Assembly (NCBI RefSeq): GCF_901709675.1 | Contig: NC_051101.1 | Location: 4,796,501 to 4,860,500 of the forward strand | DNA from: Syngnathus acus | Taxonomy: Eukaryota; Chordata; Actinopteri; Syngnathiformes; Syngnathidae | DNA length: 64,000 bases | Direction of reading: 5' to 3' | Part shown: positions 25,016 through 37,292 of the stretch, piece by piece | Layout: each line of letters opens with the position of its first letter | Position numbering within the stretch: the first letter of the stretch is position 1 | The notes under the pieces: model-generated | The model's input: only the letters and a program-made list of their open reading frames with translations | The model's database searches: none | What the model was told of the DNA's origin: nothing | Translations under genes and position numbers: made by a program

Positions 25016-26514
25016 ATGAGTTTCAAAGGAACTTGTAAATATATATCTGTGGTAAATGGCGTAAACCAGGACATATAGAACATTCCACGTTTTGTAAAAT
25101 CTGAATTGAATTCCTGCCACTCAATACCAAAGTACGATGTACGTATGTATAGTATAACGTATGTAAAGTATACATACCTGATCCCAGAATGTTACCTGCA
25201 TATCATTAATACTTTTGTAAATTCCTTCTGTGCTTACCCTGGAGACTAAAGTCAGTCAATTAACTAAAAACTCTCTAGGTCACTGATCAGTAATCAATCT
25301 GTTTTGATACATAGTTTTGTAACCTTGACTTTTAAGATAAAGTTGCACTTATCTGTCGGAAAGGTCACAAGCTTACATTAATTAACCAAGAGGGAAATGA
25401 ACTAATGGGGCTCACCAGTGGCATTTAACGTGACACCTAATTCCATGGAAAGACAAGAGTCACAGTAGCCTATCACTTGTTTTATTTGGTTTACATTTCC
25501 AGACTTAGTCATCCTAGACCTAGATGGTCACAAACTAATATTGCACCAAAAGTGTTTTCATTTTCATCTCAGTATTTTTATATGCCAATGCTTTTTCTCA
25601 ACTCAGACAGAAGTGACAAGGAGACTTAAAAAATCCAGGTAGGTGCCGTGCAATGGAGTGCTTTATAGGTGAATTAAAATGTTAAAATCAATTCAGACAG
25701 TAAAGTAACGATACCATAATTGGACTAATGTGAGCTCTTTTACGCTTCTAGTGAGTATTGGAGCTTCTGAATTTTGGACTTCTTGCAGTTTATTCATCTT
25801 ACATAAACAGATAAATAAGGAGTTGCAGTAGTCTAATCTTGATTAAATAAAATGTTTCCAGCAGCCACAGCAATGAGTGCTGATTTGAAGGAGGACCAAC
25901 AGGGGTAGCAGAGGGAACGAGGGTTTCCCAGGTGACCCTGCCGAGCACAGACAATCTCAACAAAGGCAGATCCAATGACACCAGCCCAAGCAACGCTCTG
26001 AGTGTGGGGTGCAGCGAGCACAGTCCTACGGCCCCAGGGGACAGGGGAACTGGCAAAGTCCAGCACTGTAGAGCGCAGGGTGGTGGCGGAGACCGAAAGT
26101 CTCTGGGCTTCTCTGCACCATTGTCTTCCCAAACCTTTCCAGGCTGACCCAGGGAGAATTACGAGATTTCATGAAATGGGACGTTACGATAATCATAATC
26201 GAAACACCTACAAATGTACTTTATCAAAATTGTAGAAATATCACTTTTCATTATGTGAGAAAATGAATGGGAACCCAGTTAGTGTGAGAGTGTGAGGGCC
26301 AGTGCGAGATGAGATGTGCATATGGAGCGGTGCCACTCAGCTGGGTTGTGCCAGAAAGGAGAACTACAGTATCATGATTTATAATGTGGCATGCACTTAA
26401 AAATATGAACTTGCATAAGCAATATGGCATTTTGTGACATTTATGTACATCATTTTGTTCATATTTGCGAAGGTTCTGAAGTTGCGGACTATTTGTATAA
26501 TTTAAATACACAAT
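25016..26514. other. Unassigned sequence, part GC-rich
   Basis: No gene was recognised. From about 25905 to 26150 the sequence is GC-rich with overlapping frames on both strands (25799-26056, 25833-26132, 25932-26147), none with a domain. The part from 25640 to 25870 has the feel of an old repeat, but no family could be assigned. Confidence 0.35.
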
Positions 26515-26800
26515 CTCATCCATCCATCCATCCATCCATCCATCCATCCATCCATCCATCCATCCATCCATCCATCCATCCATCCATCCATCCATCCATC
26601 CATCCATCCATCCATCCAGAGACAAGCTTATAGGGACATTGTGGGGCAAAAGACAGGTACACCCTGATTTGTGTTCCAGACAATTGCAGGGGACATGTCG
26701 ACAAAAACGACAACAAAGTTATACATTGACACTGATGGACAATTAAAGGTTGTCAATCGTCCCAACGTGCATAATTTGGGCGTGTGTGATGGCATGAAAG
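26515..26800 (-). mobile_element. SINE copy with expanded tail, minus strand
   Basis: The (CATC)n array is followed by AGACAGGTACACCCTGATTTG, CAATTGCAGGGGACATGTC and ACAATTAAAGGTTGTCAATC, which are decayed minus-strand words of the recurring SINE. The microsatellite occupies the position of the element's 3' (GATG)n tail, so it grew from that tail. Confidence 0.55.
26517..26618. repeat. (CATC)25 microsatellite
   Basis: Twenty-five uninterrupted CATC units (GATG on the minus strand). Because it is perfect, it is probably young and variable in length. It creates spurious WMDG and PSIH repeat frames on the two strands. Confidence 0.95.
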
Positions 26801-28627
26801 GAAGCATGCAAGCGAAGTAAAAATATGCAAACATCGACAAAACCAATATTTATCGGTGGATCACAAGGCTGTGACCTTCAAACCATTATCTCACTGTCTT
26901 ACCATCTTATCCTGTCCTGTTTGCTTTTACCAAATGTGGGATGTGACATCTAATGCTACAATTTACACAAAAAGTACATTCAAGTTGTTTTCATGCACAA
27001 ATAGATCTTGTGCGGAAGAACACGATTCAGAGTTCACTCAAACACACCACAAACAAGGTACAGTACACAGTAGGATTTCACATTAACTGGTAAAGCTACA
27101 ATTGTTTTACTCCTTCATTGCCTCGGTTACATATCTGGCTGAGTGACCGTAAGAGTATGTTCATTTTGAGCTTGTATACAAAAGTGTTTACTCCAAAATC
27201 TTAGATCCGGTGTGCACTCTCTTTGAAAACTAATGGAGCGGGCAGGATATACATCGTCAACAAGCTTAGTTAAGGATCTACGGCACGTCACACAGTGTTC
27301 CAAATGTGTTATGTAGCTATGTAGTTTTTTTTTTTATAATCCACTTGGTTCACGTTGTTTTACCATGGTTGTGGTGGCCAACAACAACGGTTCGCATAAT
27401 ATCTCTGAAGTTTTTCCTTTCAATGCTTTGATTATGTTTTTCTTTTCCTATCATCTCCAAACTCTTCCCCTTATGACCCTTGTATCACCATCTGGTACAC
27501 ATTGGGGACTGCCACTGTCATCTGCTGATAATAACTGTCACCTGCACATTGCGTGGTGCAATAACCACTTGGCATTACCAGTATTTAAACTGCCTTAAAG
27601 CAGGTGGGGGGGGAGTTATAGCTGCATAATGTTAAATCTAATATATCTATAAATGCAGGGTTATGACGTTTTTGTAAAATCTCCAACACCACCAAGAAAA
27701 AAAAAACTGTTTAAAAGTTGAGTCAACCACATCTCTTGTTTGTCATCACTGTCACGAAGATTAGGTCAAAGCACTGAGGGTTTCCCCCACTTGCATGTTT
27801 ATAGTTCTAATTTGATGACCTTTACTTGCACGGGAAATCTGCACTGATATACAGTATTTCCCTGATAAATACTAGATTTTAAATATTTATAATAGGACCA
27901 GGAAGCCACAAGATCATAATAGTTTAAATTAAGCCCATTAAATGCAAGTGGCTTGTAAGGCATTATCCATTTTTGGACTTCTTTTTTCACACACTGTGGT
28001 GGGTACGAGAAGGAAAAGAGCAAAACCTTCAGGAGTGAAGGACTGTTATTAGAATGATTTACGGATGGGCTTATCCTTGCTGCAGTACAGTGTAAATCTT
28101 ACAAGCCGCAGAATATAGCGCTGTCCCCTCTGGTGGTTTATTCTTCAACGCTTTGCTCTCTAAATCTGCGAGTGACACAGACAATTATTTGACACTTATG
28201 AGGAAGTTGAACACTTATAGCCGATTCATGAGAGTTTTTAAATAAATGTTTTTCATTTTTGAGGTTTTCAATACCTGGCCTGACTTCCTTTAAGTCTCAA
28301 TTAAGTTGTAATGTTGGCATTTGTTAGATTGTAACACCCACTGTTGTTAATAGTGCATTGGTGGTGGTCCTTTTTGCTGATAGGGTTAACGATTCCAGCA
28401 GACTTTTGATGGCAGGCTGTTTTGAGACTCACCTTGGCACATTGTGATGATTGTGGAGCCAGCGCAACTATAGATGGTGAAGAAAGTGAATGAGCGACCT
28501 TGTGTTTAGACGTGACAACACGCACAGTGAGCTCACAACTGAAGAAAATATGAATGAAATGATTGATTAATCAACTTAAACTCAACTATCATCACTTTAG
28601 CGTCGACTAAAAAAAAAATCTGAAGTC
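26801..28627. other. Unassigned unique sequence
   Basis: No gene or repeat family was recognised. Short poly(T), poly(A) and poly(G) runs occur at 27327, 27698 and 27605. Confidence 0.4.
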
Positions 28628-28742
28628 GTCCACCTCTAGTGGGGGGAACATGCAAATGCCAGACAGAGTCTAGTCAGGTGATATGACTGGCTGGAATTGA
28701 ATCAGGGATCTTTGTACTGTGAGGCAGCAGTGCCAACCACAA
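28628..28742 (-). mobile_element. tRNA-headed SINE fragment (head)
   Basis: Contains AACATGCAAATGCCAGACAG, GGAATTGAATCAGGGATC (B-box-like on the minus strand) and TACTGTGAGGCAGCAGTGCC, the standard head layout of the recurring SINE read on the minus strand. Body and tail are missing. Confidence 0.55.
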
Positions 28743-29604
28743 TTGAATACTGAGGAGAACATGTTCCTGATAGGAGTTTCTAAACTGTCCCTAGTGGCTT
28801 GGGAGCAGCTGATAATTGTGAGCAGGATAAATGTGTATATCAAATAGTTTACAAAATGAAGCCAGCTGTGTTTCCCATGCATACTGTGGCTTCCTGACAC
28901 GCACCATTAAACCTTATTAGCTACTTCCTCGAACTGAGATCCTCCTCACCCCATCTTCCACCCCTCATATTAACGTTATTCTACTCCTTCGACTGGAAAT
29001 TATTTGCTTTATTGCGGAGTGTCAGCCTCGCACTGTAGTTTTGTGACACAACATAATTAGCACTTCAGAATATAATCATGGATGGGAGCTGTGTGATTGT
29101 AGTCTTTAATGCTCAAATTTCAGTATCATTTGGTTCTGCCTTCAATACCCCACTGCCCCCCTTAGTTTCCCTGTGCAGCTTATCTCTGATCCTTCTGTCA
29201 GTCTGTCTTCTCCCAATGGTCCTCTTGTCAACGCACCACTCACAAACCATTAGCTTTGAAATGATTCATAAAAAATCAATTGAAAATGATTACAACAGGG
29301 AGGGGATACTACATGGGCCGTGAACAGATGTCAGCATACACATGTGAAAGACTATAGAGGGACATTACTAGTGCAGCCAAATGTGGCTGCTAATTGCATG
29401 ACGCTGGCTTGGTTTACAACATAGATTGCAATACCCCAAGCAAATGACCATAATTTAAGTATGGCATTAACAGGATTTATAGAATATTCCATTCATGATC
29501 CAGTTAACAGTGAACCCGGAACTCACATTCAAATACTCGTGGTTTTCTGCAATTTCACACAAATAGTCAGAAAATATTTTATTAATATTGTTTTCTGTTA
29601 TTAG
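28743..29604. other. Unassigned unique sequence
   Basis: No gene was recognised. The 81-codon frame at 29078-29323 has a hydrophobic centre but no supporting context. Confidence 0.4.
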
Positions 29605-29614
29605 TTTATAAGAC
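29605..29614. repeat. Left target-site duplication of SINE
   Basis: TTTATAAGAC, identical to 29869-29878. The two copies flank the SINE body exactly. Confidence 0.7.
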
Positions 29615-29868
29615 TCCCCGTGCCCGTGTGGGTTTTCTCCGGCACTCCGGTTTTCTCCCACATCCCAAAAACGTGCTTGGTAGGCCAAATGAGCACTCCA
29701 AATTGCTCCTAGGTGTGAGTGCGGATGGTTGTTTGTCTCTGTGTGCTCTGCAATCGGCTGGCAACTGGTTCAGGGTGTCCCCCGCCTACTGCTCGATGAC
29801 TGCTGGGATAGGCACCATCACGCCCACGACCCCCGTGGGGAGAAGCGGTATAGAAAATGGATGGATAA
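29615..29868 (+). mobile_element. Well-preserved 5'-truncated SINE copy
   Basis: This is the best-preserved body of the recurring family: GTGGGTTTTCTCC, ACTCCGGTTTTCTCCCAC, CCAAAAACGTGCTTGG, AAATTGCTCCTAGGTGTG, GGTTGTTTGTCTCTGTGTG, GGCTGGCAACTGGTTCAGG, GATAGGCACCATCACG, then AGCGGTATAGAAAATGGATGGATAA. The tRNA-like head is missing. Exact 10-bp direct repeats flank it, the hallmark of target-primed insertion. The short GATG tail suggests mobilisation by an RTE-type LINE, which is inference. Confidence 0.8.
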
Positions 29869-29878
29869 TTTATAAGAC
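29869..29878. repeat. Right target-site duplication of SINE
   Basis: TTTATAAGAC, identical to 29605-29614. Confidence 0.7.
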
Positions 29879-31389
29879 ATTTGTTAACTAACTCTCTAAC
29901 AATAGTAACGAAATAAATACACAAAAAAATTGATCGAGAATATACTACTCAAATACTTAAAGTTTTGAGTCATGAGAGAGGGAGCTTGAGTACAAGGGAC
30001 TAATGCGGAAAAGTCTATTTAGCAATGGTGGGGCCCAAAAATTTTGCATTGACCATTTTTTGTTTTGTTTTTATGATCGACTTGATTTAATTGATTGACT
30101 TTTTTTTCCTCGCCCTACTTAATTACGACATGCATTTGTTGTATGTTACTGCACCTCCCAAAGTCAAATGGGGTTATGGTTTCAACTGCATTTATATTTT
30201 GTTAACAGCAGAATTATTTTAGAAACTGTCCGGTGAGTTATATCCACTACTATCACATTAATTAGCTTCAGAATTTCTACAATCTCCAAATATAAATGAA
30301 CACAAATATGTCACTTCAAAGTCTATCTTTGCTTTCAACACGCACAGCAAGAATAACTGGGTTCTAAAAAGTTAAGAAAGAAAAATCCTTCATTCTCTCA
30401 GAGGAGTTTGTGTGTCCTTGAAGCTAGCAAAGTGTAATTTGTAAATTAGATGGGCAGGTATTACAGACTTGGTATTTCTCTTGGTGCCATGTGATCAATT
30501 TAAGTGCGACAAAAATAAATGTATACATTTAGAAAGAATTTCACAGCAGTGATAAATGATTTTACCCTTGCACTATTGACATTGTCTGGGAAAAAGCTGT
30601 GTGTGTCCCTGATGTGTAGTCTGTGGGTCTCTCCGTCTGCTTGGGGAGTCTGAGGACATGGCAGAAACATACGTATTCATCATTAACATGTTAGCATGCA
30701 CAAAACACACACACACACTCACATAGACGCACACACACATGCACACAAGGAGAGAGAGATACACTTGTATTTTCACAGGTGGCTTTCTCTGGTCAAAAGA
30801 AAAGTTAGATGTAATCATTGTTCTTACTTATAATGGGGTTTAGAAAGAAATATTTGTGTCCTTCTATTGCCAGCTGATACAATCATCAGATAGGGGTAAT
30901 TGGAACCCCTATAGTCAACTGAATGATGATTGTGAGCTCTCTTATTAAGTGGGACAAGGAAATTGGAGACTCTGTGGTTACATGTTCTTTGTTCAGGATT
31001 CTCTCTACTCAGTAATTTCTCAACTTCTCCTTCTCTTCTGTTTGTTTCTCAAGATGAACACTTTATTTGTATCTAACATGAAACATTTAAAATATATCTT
31101 CTAACCCCCTTTTTTGGATTTTGTTTGATACTTTGGCGTGTCACCCAGTTCAAATGATTGATTTGTTGTGACCGGCGATGGAATCATAGTAATGGAAGTC
31201 ATCAACCCAATTAGGGGATCTAATATTACCAATCTGCAAGGGTCTGAAAGATCCATCAATAGGTGAGATATTCTCTCGCAGAGAGGTGGGGTGACACATT
31301 TAACATATTTCAATAACGTAATCTTCATGTGGGGCAGGTCAGCCTCTGAGCACAAAGGGCAATAGCGTTGGACTTTGTGACTTGAATCG
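29879..31389. other. Unassigned sequence with (CA)n
   Basis: No gene was recognised. A CA-rich tract at about 30704-30748 produces the Val/Cys-rich minus frame at 30573-30818. Confidence 0.4.
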
Positions 31390-31770
31390 CAGCATATGCT
31401 AAGCAAATCAATAAAACATTAATGGTAGCATGCAGAGAGCGGCCCATTCGGTACCTGTCTGCCAAGGGCAATGGTCTAACCACTCAGAAAAGAGAGAAGG
31501 ATTGGAGTTGCTGGGCTTAAAGAATGCTCTAGGACCAACATAATTGGAAGAGAGCTGCCTTATGACTGCAAATTGGGGGTTTGCGCCTCATCAATAGGCA
31601 TTTTGACAAGCTGCGTCCATCACAGTGCATCTCACTCTTGTTATGCCGAGCAAAGAAAGAGTCTCAATAATTACATTAAACCTCTGCCTCTCACCACCCC
31701 CAGCAACCGCCAGGCCCGCCACCATTGTTGGACACAAAAAGCAATATGGTATAATTAGGTTTGAATGAGA
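31390..31770. promoter_or_regulatory. Candidate conserved noncoding element with SOX-like site
   Basis: A low-repeat block of even composition. It holds CCATTGTT (31722-31729, a canonical SOX-type word), TAATTACATTAA (31668-31679) and CATATGCTAAGCAAAT near its start. Frames on both strands are short and domainless. Of the blocks flagged in this window it looks most like a vertebrate developmental element, but this is unproven. Confidence 0.3.
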
Positions 31771-34239
31771 TGTAGTGGTAGTGGTGATAGGAAACACGGG
31801 TTTAGATATGTCCGTAGGTGAAATAAGTTACCATAGTGACTTATCTACTGGTAAATGAGACACGTGAGACTCACTGTATAGCATGTAAAAAATGTTTCCA
31901 TTTGTGTTGAGATGCCAAAGACTTAAAAGTAAATCGATGTCATTCAGTAGAGATATAACTTGTTTCGTGTGAGTGACCTATTGTGTAGGGCTAACCATAA
32001 ATTCTGATAGCAGGAAACTTGGTAAGGTGTGATTTTGCTTGTTGATTCATATTCTACAAACACAATATTAGAATACCGTGTCTAAACTAGTGTGGCCGCA
32101 CAGAACAATTATCATTTTTCACTTCCCTTTTAAGACAATGAAGTTGGCTTGATTGTTATTTAATAACTATACGTATAACAAACGTCCATACTCATTGCAT
32201 GGGTTCTAATGAGGTCCAAGATTAAAACAGTATCAAAATGTGTACGAGTAAGAGTAGACAATGATGTTTATGATAATGGCATCAAATAAAACCACGTTTT
32301 TTTTTTAAGGCTTCGTACAATTCGAATGATGAATATGGGGTTTTGTTTTTTGTTTTTTATGCACAGCTATCTGATTTTTATTTGTATTTATTTTAGAATT
32401 ATGTTGTATTTTGCAAAGCAATCATGTTAGAATGAGAATAAATATATTGTATTCTATCCTTTTCAATACAATTGAAAACGGGTTTGTTGTCACTGACTAT
32501 AAAGCATATCTTTCAGATTATTTGTTATACTACATACAGTAACAATGCAGTATATTATTGATGAACAGATCAGATTGTAGATTTTAGCAGACTAAATTGT
32601 AACAGTATCTCACTGTTGCTCCACCATCTTTATCAGCATAATCGCTGCTTGCACCCACATAAGACATGCACAGCTGAACGCGACATGCTAACACAGCAGG
32701 GTGAAGAGAATACTATTCATTATAATAAATTATAAGTTCTCAAGATGTAACCCCTGCACTGAACATTACAGACTGATTATAAATGAGTCACATAAGATCA
32801 GATGAAGATGAAGCAAATTATACATAACCATTCTCATGCTGGAGGACCACTACTAATGGACCAATTATTGATGTATTGCAAGGACTAATCACCTTTTCTG
32901 TTTCATGTCAAATTGATCAATCGCTATCTAAAGGAGACGTGAGACAGTATTATATCAGTTAGAGTTTACTAAAACATGAAAAAAAAATGCATTTTTTTTA
33001 TGTTGTTATTGTATTCTGGCATACCAATGGCATTTCCTTGTGCCAATGTGACAATTTGATGACTTAAACACAACACATTTTTACGCCGCAGTTCTGAGGC
33101 GGGAAAAACCTGAACAAACAGACAGTGAAATGAAACAATCAGCGAAGAATGGATGTGATTTAAAAAACAATTCTTGCCTTCTTTTGAAATAATTGCTTCC
33201 GGTGGCATCAGATTTTGGGGTTTTAGTGACACTGTGTTTCCAGTTATTTAGCAGGGATTCAATGCTGAATGTTGTTCACAAACTATCCCTCCTGTGCGCC
33301 TTTTGGAAAGAGGATGGACGAAAAGTGACGTTGCACACGGACGATACTCTAAAGCTAGTATACAAATTTGATTGGTCGCCTCGTTTTGAACCGAGGCCCA
33401 GCCGCGGAGAACAGTGTGCTTTCATAGTGAGTGTGGCTTGCCAGGCTATGGTTTGACACCTCTGCAGACACGTACTATCGGAGTGGTCTCCATGTACACA
33501 CCACAGATCAGTGATCTCCTTAGATTGCCCAAATTTACTTTTCATTGGCTGGTCTGCTAATGTATGTACTTTGCGTGCTTCATCTTCTTGCATGGTCTCC
33601 AGAAAATCAATTTCTTCTTCCACAATGTCAAGGTCTGTGCTTCTCACAAGCAGATTTTAGTAGTGGAGCTGCTTTGGTTGGTGGCAATTCATGTTGGTTG
33701 CATTGACGCTCACATTTGTCAAATGCCTGTTTTTTAAGAATGTTAAGCTGCATGCATTTGCCAAACAATAAAACTTTGTCTCGCCTGCCACTACACCGGT
33801 TTAGTCCGCAACTCGCATTAGGTTTGCAATGGGCACAAATATAAAATGAGGCAAATAAAACAACAGGAAGTTCATGACTAAGAGATGTGTTTGGTATTTC
33901 ATCAAATTCAGTTTCTGAATGTTTCTACTTGTGATTTTGTTTTGAAATAGTGTAAACCTCTTGGAAGTAAATGTTTGGCTTGATTAATGTTTGTTTAGTC
34001 ATCCTAGCGTTTGTTATTACAAATTTGAAGACATGCAATAATTGCAAAGAGTGTCATGGTGGGACGACATGGATTTAATGAACACATACACTTGAATGGA
34101 ATTTGAGCTTGGTAATATAGCCTGTGATTGGAACCCATTAAAAAAATATTTGCAGAAGGCAAAAGGGTCTTGTTATTATTTTGCCGCCCCATAAACTAGC
34201 AGCTCAGTTATCTAAAACTCCAAATTGGGGATACCATGT
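31771..34239. other. Long unassigned unique stretch
   Basis: No gene was recognised. The 123-codon minus frame at 33276-33647 overlaps a moderately GC-rich patch (33280-33480) that could be an old repeat. It shows no domain. Confidence 0.38.
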
Positions 34240-34620
34240 GTAATTTTCATTAATTGCTTGTGAAAGTAATAAAGCAATTATTCGGGCATTTTGGATGTAT
34301 ATTTAGCCCAACTAGGACTGTCCGGGGATCTGCAATACACCTAAGTGCTTGAATGAAGAAAAAGCCCCCTCTAAAAGCTGTCCACCAATGGAAATCCTGT
34401 GGCTCTTTTTAATTCAACAAAGCGGCAAATTAAACTTGAATAGAGCCTATGTGCAAGCAGGTAAATGAAGACAAAACCACTGTGGACCAAGGCTACCTGC
34501 CCTTTACTGTAGGCCCTTGATAAATTCCACCTCAAGCCGCACAAATGGCTCAGTGGGAGGTATGAGAGTAACTTATTCTTAATAAGGCTGTCACTTTACA
34601 GACACAAGCGGGAAAAAATG
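34240..34620. promoter_or_regulatory. Candidate conserved noncoding element
   Basis: A low-repeat block with clustered homeodomain-like words (CATTAATTGC, AGCAATTATT, TTTTTAATTC) and no long reading frame. Inferred from composition. Confidence 0.25.
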
Positions 34621-35321
34621 GAGTTGAAAATCGGTTTGTACAAAGCACTTTTTTACGTTTGTCTTTGAATATAAGAAGAAAGCAAAGCCAGTAAAATTAT
34701 CCATGCTTCAATTATTTTCCTCTCATCCCTCTGAACAATATACACAACATCATTCATTATTTGGTACTTTTCTCAATGTGATTAAGGTTCTACTCACTCT
34801 CATGACAAAGTAACGTGTACCATTAAGTACTGTGGAAGATTATGGCTTGGAGTCAGAAGTCAGCAGAGACTGGTCTTAGGATAACAGATGTATGCATTGT
34901 GGTTGGTCATTGTTTTTTGTTTTTTCTTATCCAGCACAAATACCATTGCTACTACTTGTACTAATAAAAATATCTTGTATTTATAGTAGAATGTCGAGTG
35001 GTATATAGTATAGTGCCAATCAAGGGAACCCAAGTATGTCAAATTCCTTATTAATGTATGCAGAAAAGGTCAAAGCTGCTTCAGTAAGGACAAAACTAAG
35101 AAATATAGTGTTTCCTATTTTTCCTGTTGTTCTTCCTACAATTTTGAAATTGACAGAAAAAAACAAGTTCCCCAAATAGAACAATTGATTAATAGTAATG
35201 ATTGTTAAGAGTGACAGATTTTTTGAACAACATTCAAAAACAGTCACCGCTGATTGAAAATATGCACTGACATGACACATGGCCACTTAGACAGTACTGT
35301 ATTGTTAGAGGCTAGTTAGTT
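34621..35321. other. Unassigned unique sequence
   Basis: No gene was recognised. Minus frames at 34860-35042 and 35020-35286 are hydrophobic by composition only. Confidence 0.4.
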
Positions 35322-35406
35322 AGTACCCCACCTACCGCCCTAAGACTATTGGGATAGGCTGCAGTACGGCCGCAAGCGTAAGCGGTTCGGAAAATGAATG
35401 AATGAA
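35322..35406 (+). mobile_element. SINE 3' tail with (GAAT)n
   Basis: CCCCACCTACCGCCCTAAGA, TTGGGATAGGCTGCAG, CGCAAGCGTAAGCGGTTCGG and AAAATGAATGAATGAAA give the 3' ~85 bp of the recurring SINE, fairly well kept. Confidence 0.65.
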
Positions 35407-35439
35407 AAACAGCAGAATCAACCGAGTTATCTATCGCTG

Positions 35440-35770
35440 AGAAGTGCTGCGCTACATCTGTCACAGCTGCACAACTGAGGCGACATATTTAATCCCCTAC
35501 AGGCCCAGAGGACGCTACATCACCCCCAGAGATGACTTCCTTTTGATAGCTGGCCCTGAGAGCTTCCTGCCACTTAGTGCAGTTTGACGGCATCATCACT
35601 GTGACCATTGATCTGTTTGCTTGACTCTGCATTATTAAGATGACAATTGTGCACGCCGTGTGTCCCCCCACTGTAATGCATGTCTCTGATCCATTATAAC
35701 CTAATTAGATTCCTTTCTACTGAAAGTGCTGCTCTGTGACAGAGAGCATAATCTTTAATGGAATTTGTGC
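35440..35770. promoter_or_regulatory. Candidate conserved noncoding element
   Basis: A low-repeat block containing the palindromic homeodomain-type word CTAATTAG (35701-35708), GTAATGCATG and CATTATTAAGATG. The 60-codon minus frame at 35489-35671 shows no domain. Inferred from composition. Confidence 0.25.
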
Positions 35771-36934
35771 AAAATTACATTATACAGGCATCAATAAACA
35801 TAACATAATACAGAAGAGTAAATGGGTTTAATTTATTGGATGGGCGCCGGTTTGTGCATAATGAAGATGTCAAGCGGACAGGTTTGAAACAGTTGAGCGC
35901 AAGGGAGTTGAAAAATACATCATTTGTGTGTATACAGTTATGTGTGTGTGAGTGCGTGCGTGCGTGTGTGTGTGTGTATTCAATATTCTGGGGCAAGAAT
36001 TAGGAACAGCAGGAAATTGGCAGATTTCTTATCCACATGAGTGGGTAAAGAAAGTTGAACCTTTTATTAGAGAAGGCTGTAATTTAATGGGCCGGGTGTC
36101 ACACATGGGCGGAGATACCCAAGCATGAGAAGACATAGGGCGGTGAGTGAGGAACCACAGAGAGGAAGACAAAGATCATATTGAGCGACAGATGCAAAGA
36201 TAGCAAGAGAGCTGAGGAGAGTAAGACATAAGATCAGGGGCTTGAGGGCAGAGGTTTTGGGGTGGGGGGCTAGAAAATGTATTGAGGAAGAAATTGTGTG
36301 TCGCTTCAAGGAGAATATTTGATTGATTGGGTATTTGATTGAACCAGCTGCAATCGGCTGGGAATATTGTGACGTTATTTCTTATTTTAACTCTTTCTGG
36401 ACGCTTTTCTTTTCACTTTTGTGTTGATCGAGGAGTGTTGTGAGGCCAATAATCAAAAATGATGTGCTTCACTAGAGCAGATAAATAGTGTCAAACACAG
36501 CTGAGACAGAGAGGGGCTGACTGGCCACCGCAGAGCTAAATTGATGGTTGCTGCAGAGGAGATGCGGAAAAGCTCGACGGCTCTTTAGGGTCTGTGATGA
36601 CGAACTGCAGTCAGAAAATGGGCACTAGAACAGCGTCTTAAAGACGCATCCAGGGTGCATTTATATTTTGACCCCGGCTGAAGAGTTATGTCAGATTCAA
36701 AAACACACAGACAGGACACAAAAAAGACGACATGTTGGATGCCATTTGAGGTATACTTGGATCTTATTTTCGTAGACTCTGCATGTGCCAGCGTGACGAA
36801 AATGTGGCAGATCCTGATTTTAGTATGAGTGCAAGGCTAACTGTGCGTTTGCCAATTTGACAGACCGGTTTTGTTTTCAGACCTGGTTCTTGGCACAAAT
36901 TCTCTAATATTATAAAAATCAAGAAAAAATCCAT
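35771..36934. other. Unassigned sequence with (GT)n
   Basis: No gene was recognised. A GT/GC-rich tract lies at about 35940-35978. The minus frame at 36067-36309 shows no domain. Confidence 0.4.
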
Positions 36935-36998
36935 GGATAAGCCGCAGGGTTCAATGCTTGTGCAAAAAGTAGCGGCATATGGTCCGGAAAATACGGTA
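36935..36998. mobile_element. Right-end fragment of a TIR DNA transposon
   Basis: ATAAGCCGCAGGGTTCAATG, AAAAAGTAGCGGCATATGG and TCCGGAAAATACGG, followed by TA, match the terminus of a fish transposon family with CCGTATTTTCCGG ends and TA targets. No partner left end was found within about 1 kb, so this is a solo end. Confidence 0.5.
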
Positions 36999-37164
36999 CT
37001 CTTTCAAATTCAGTTAGCTTAAAATTTAACTCAAAATTACCCAGATAACTACAATTAATTTCAGTATCTAACCATTACTGGTGTTTCTGTTCAGGAATGG
37101 AATGACAATTTTACATATTTCTTAAGATATTTTTTTGTGCAACAAATTTGAAAATTGATAGATA

Positions 37165-37292
37165 ATATGTCATTCAGAATAATTTAATAAAATAATAATA
37201 CCACTCTAATACAGCTGGGTTAGGCTCCAGCACACCCACGACCCTTGTTTGGATAAGCAAATCAGAAGATGGATGGATGGATGGATGGATAA
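37165..37292 (+). mobile_element. Short retroposon: novel 5' module plus SINE tail
   Basis: The 3' part is the recurring SINE tail (CTGGGTTAGGCTCCAGCACA, CGACCCTTGTTTGGATAAGC, then GATG units). The 5' ~55 bp (ATATGTCATTCAGAATAATT, AATAATAATACCACTCTAAT) is not part of the usual SINE body but recurs at 38742-38800 in the same position. Confidence 0.55.

Noticed and set aside
26251-26716. WMDG and PSIH repeat frames
   Set aside because: Direct translation of the CATC array.
33276-33647. 123-codon minus frame in a moderately GC-rich patch
   Set aside because: No recognisable domain, and overlapped by other frames on the opposite strand; possibly an old repeat, but no family could be supported.
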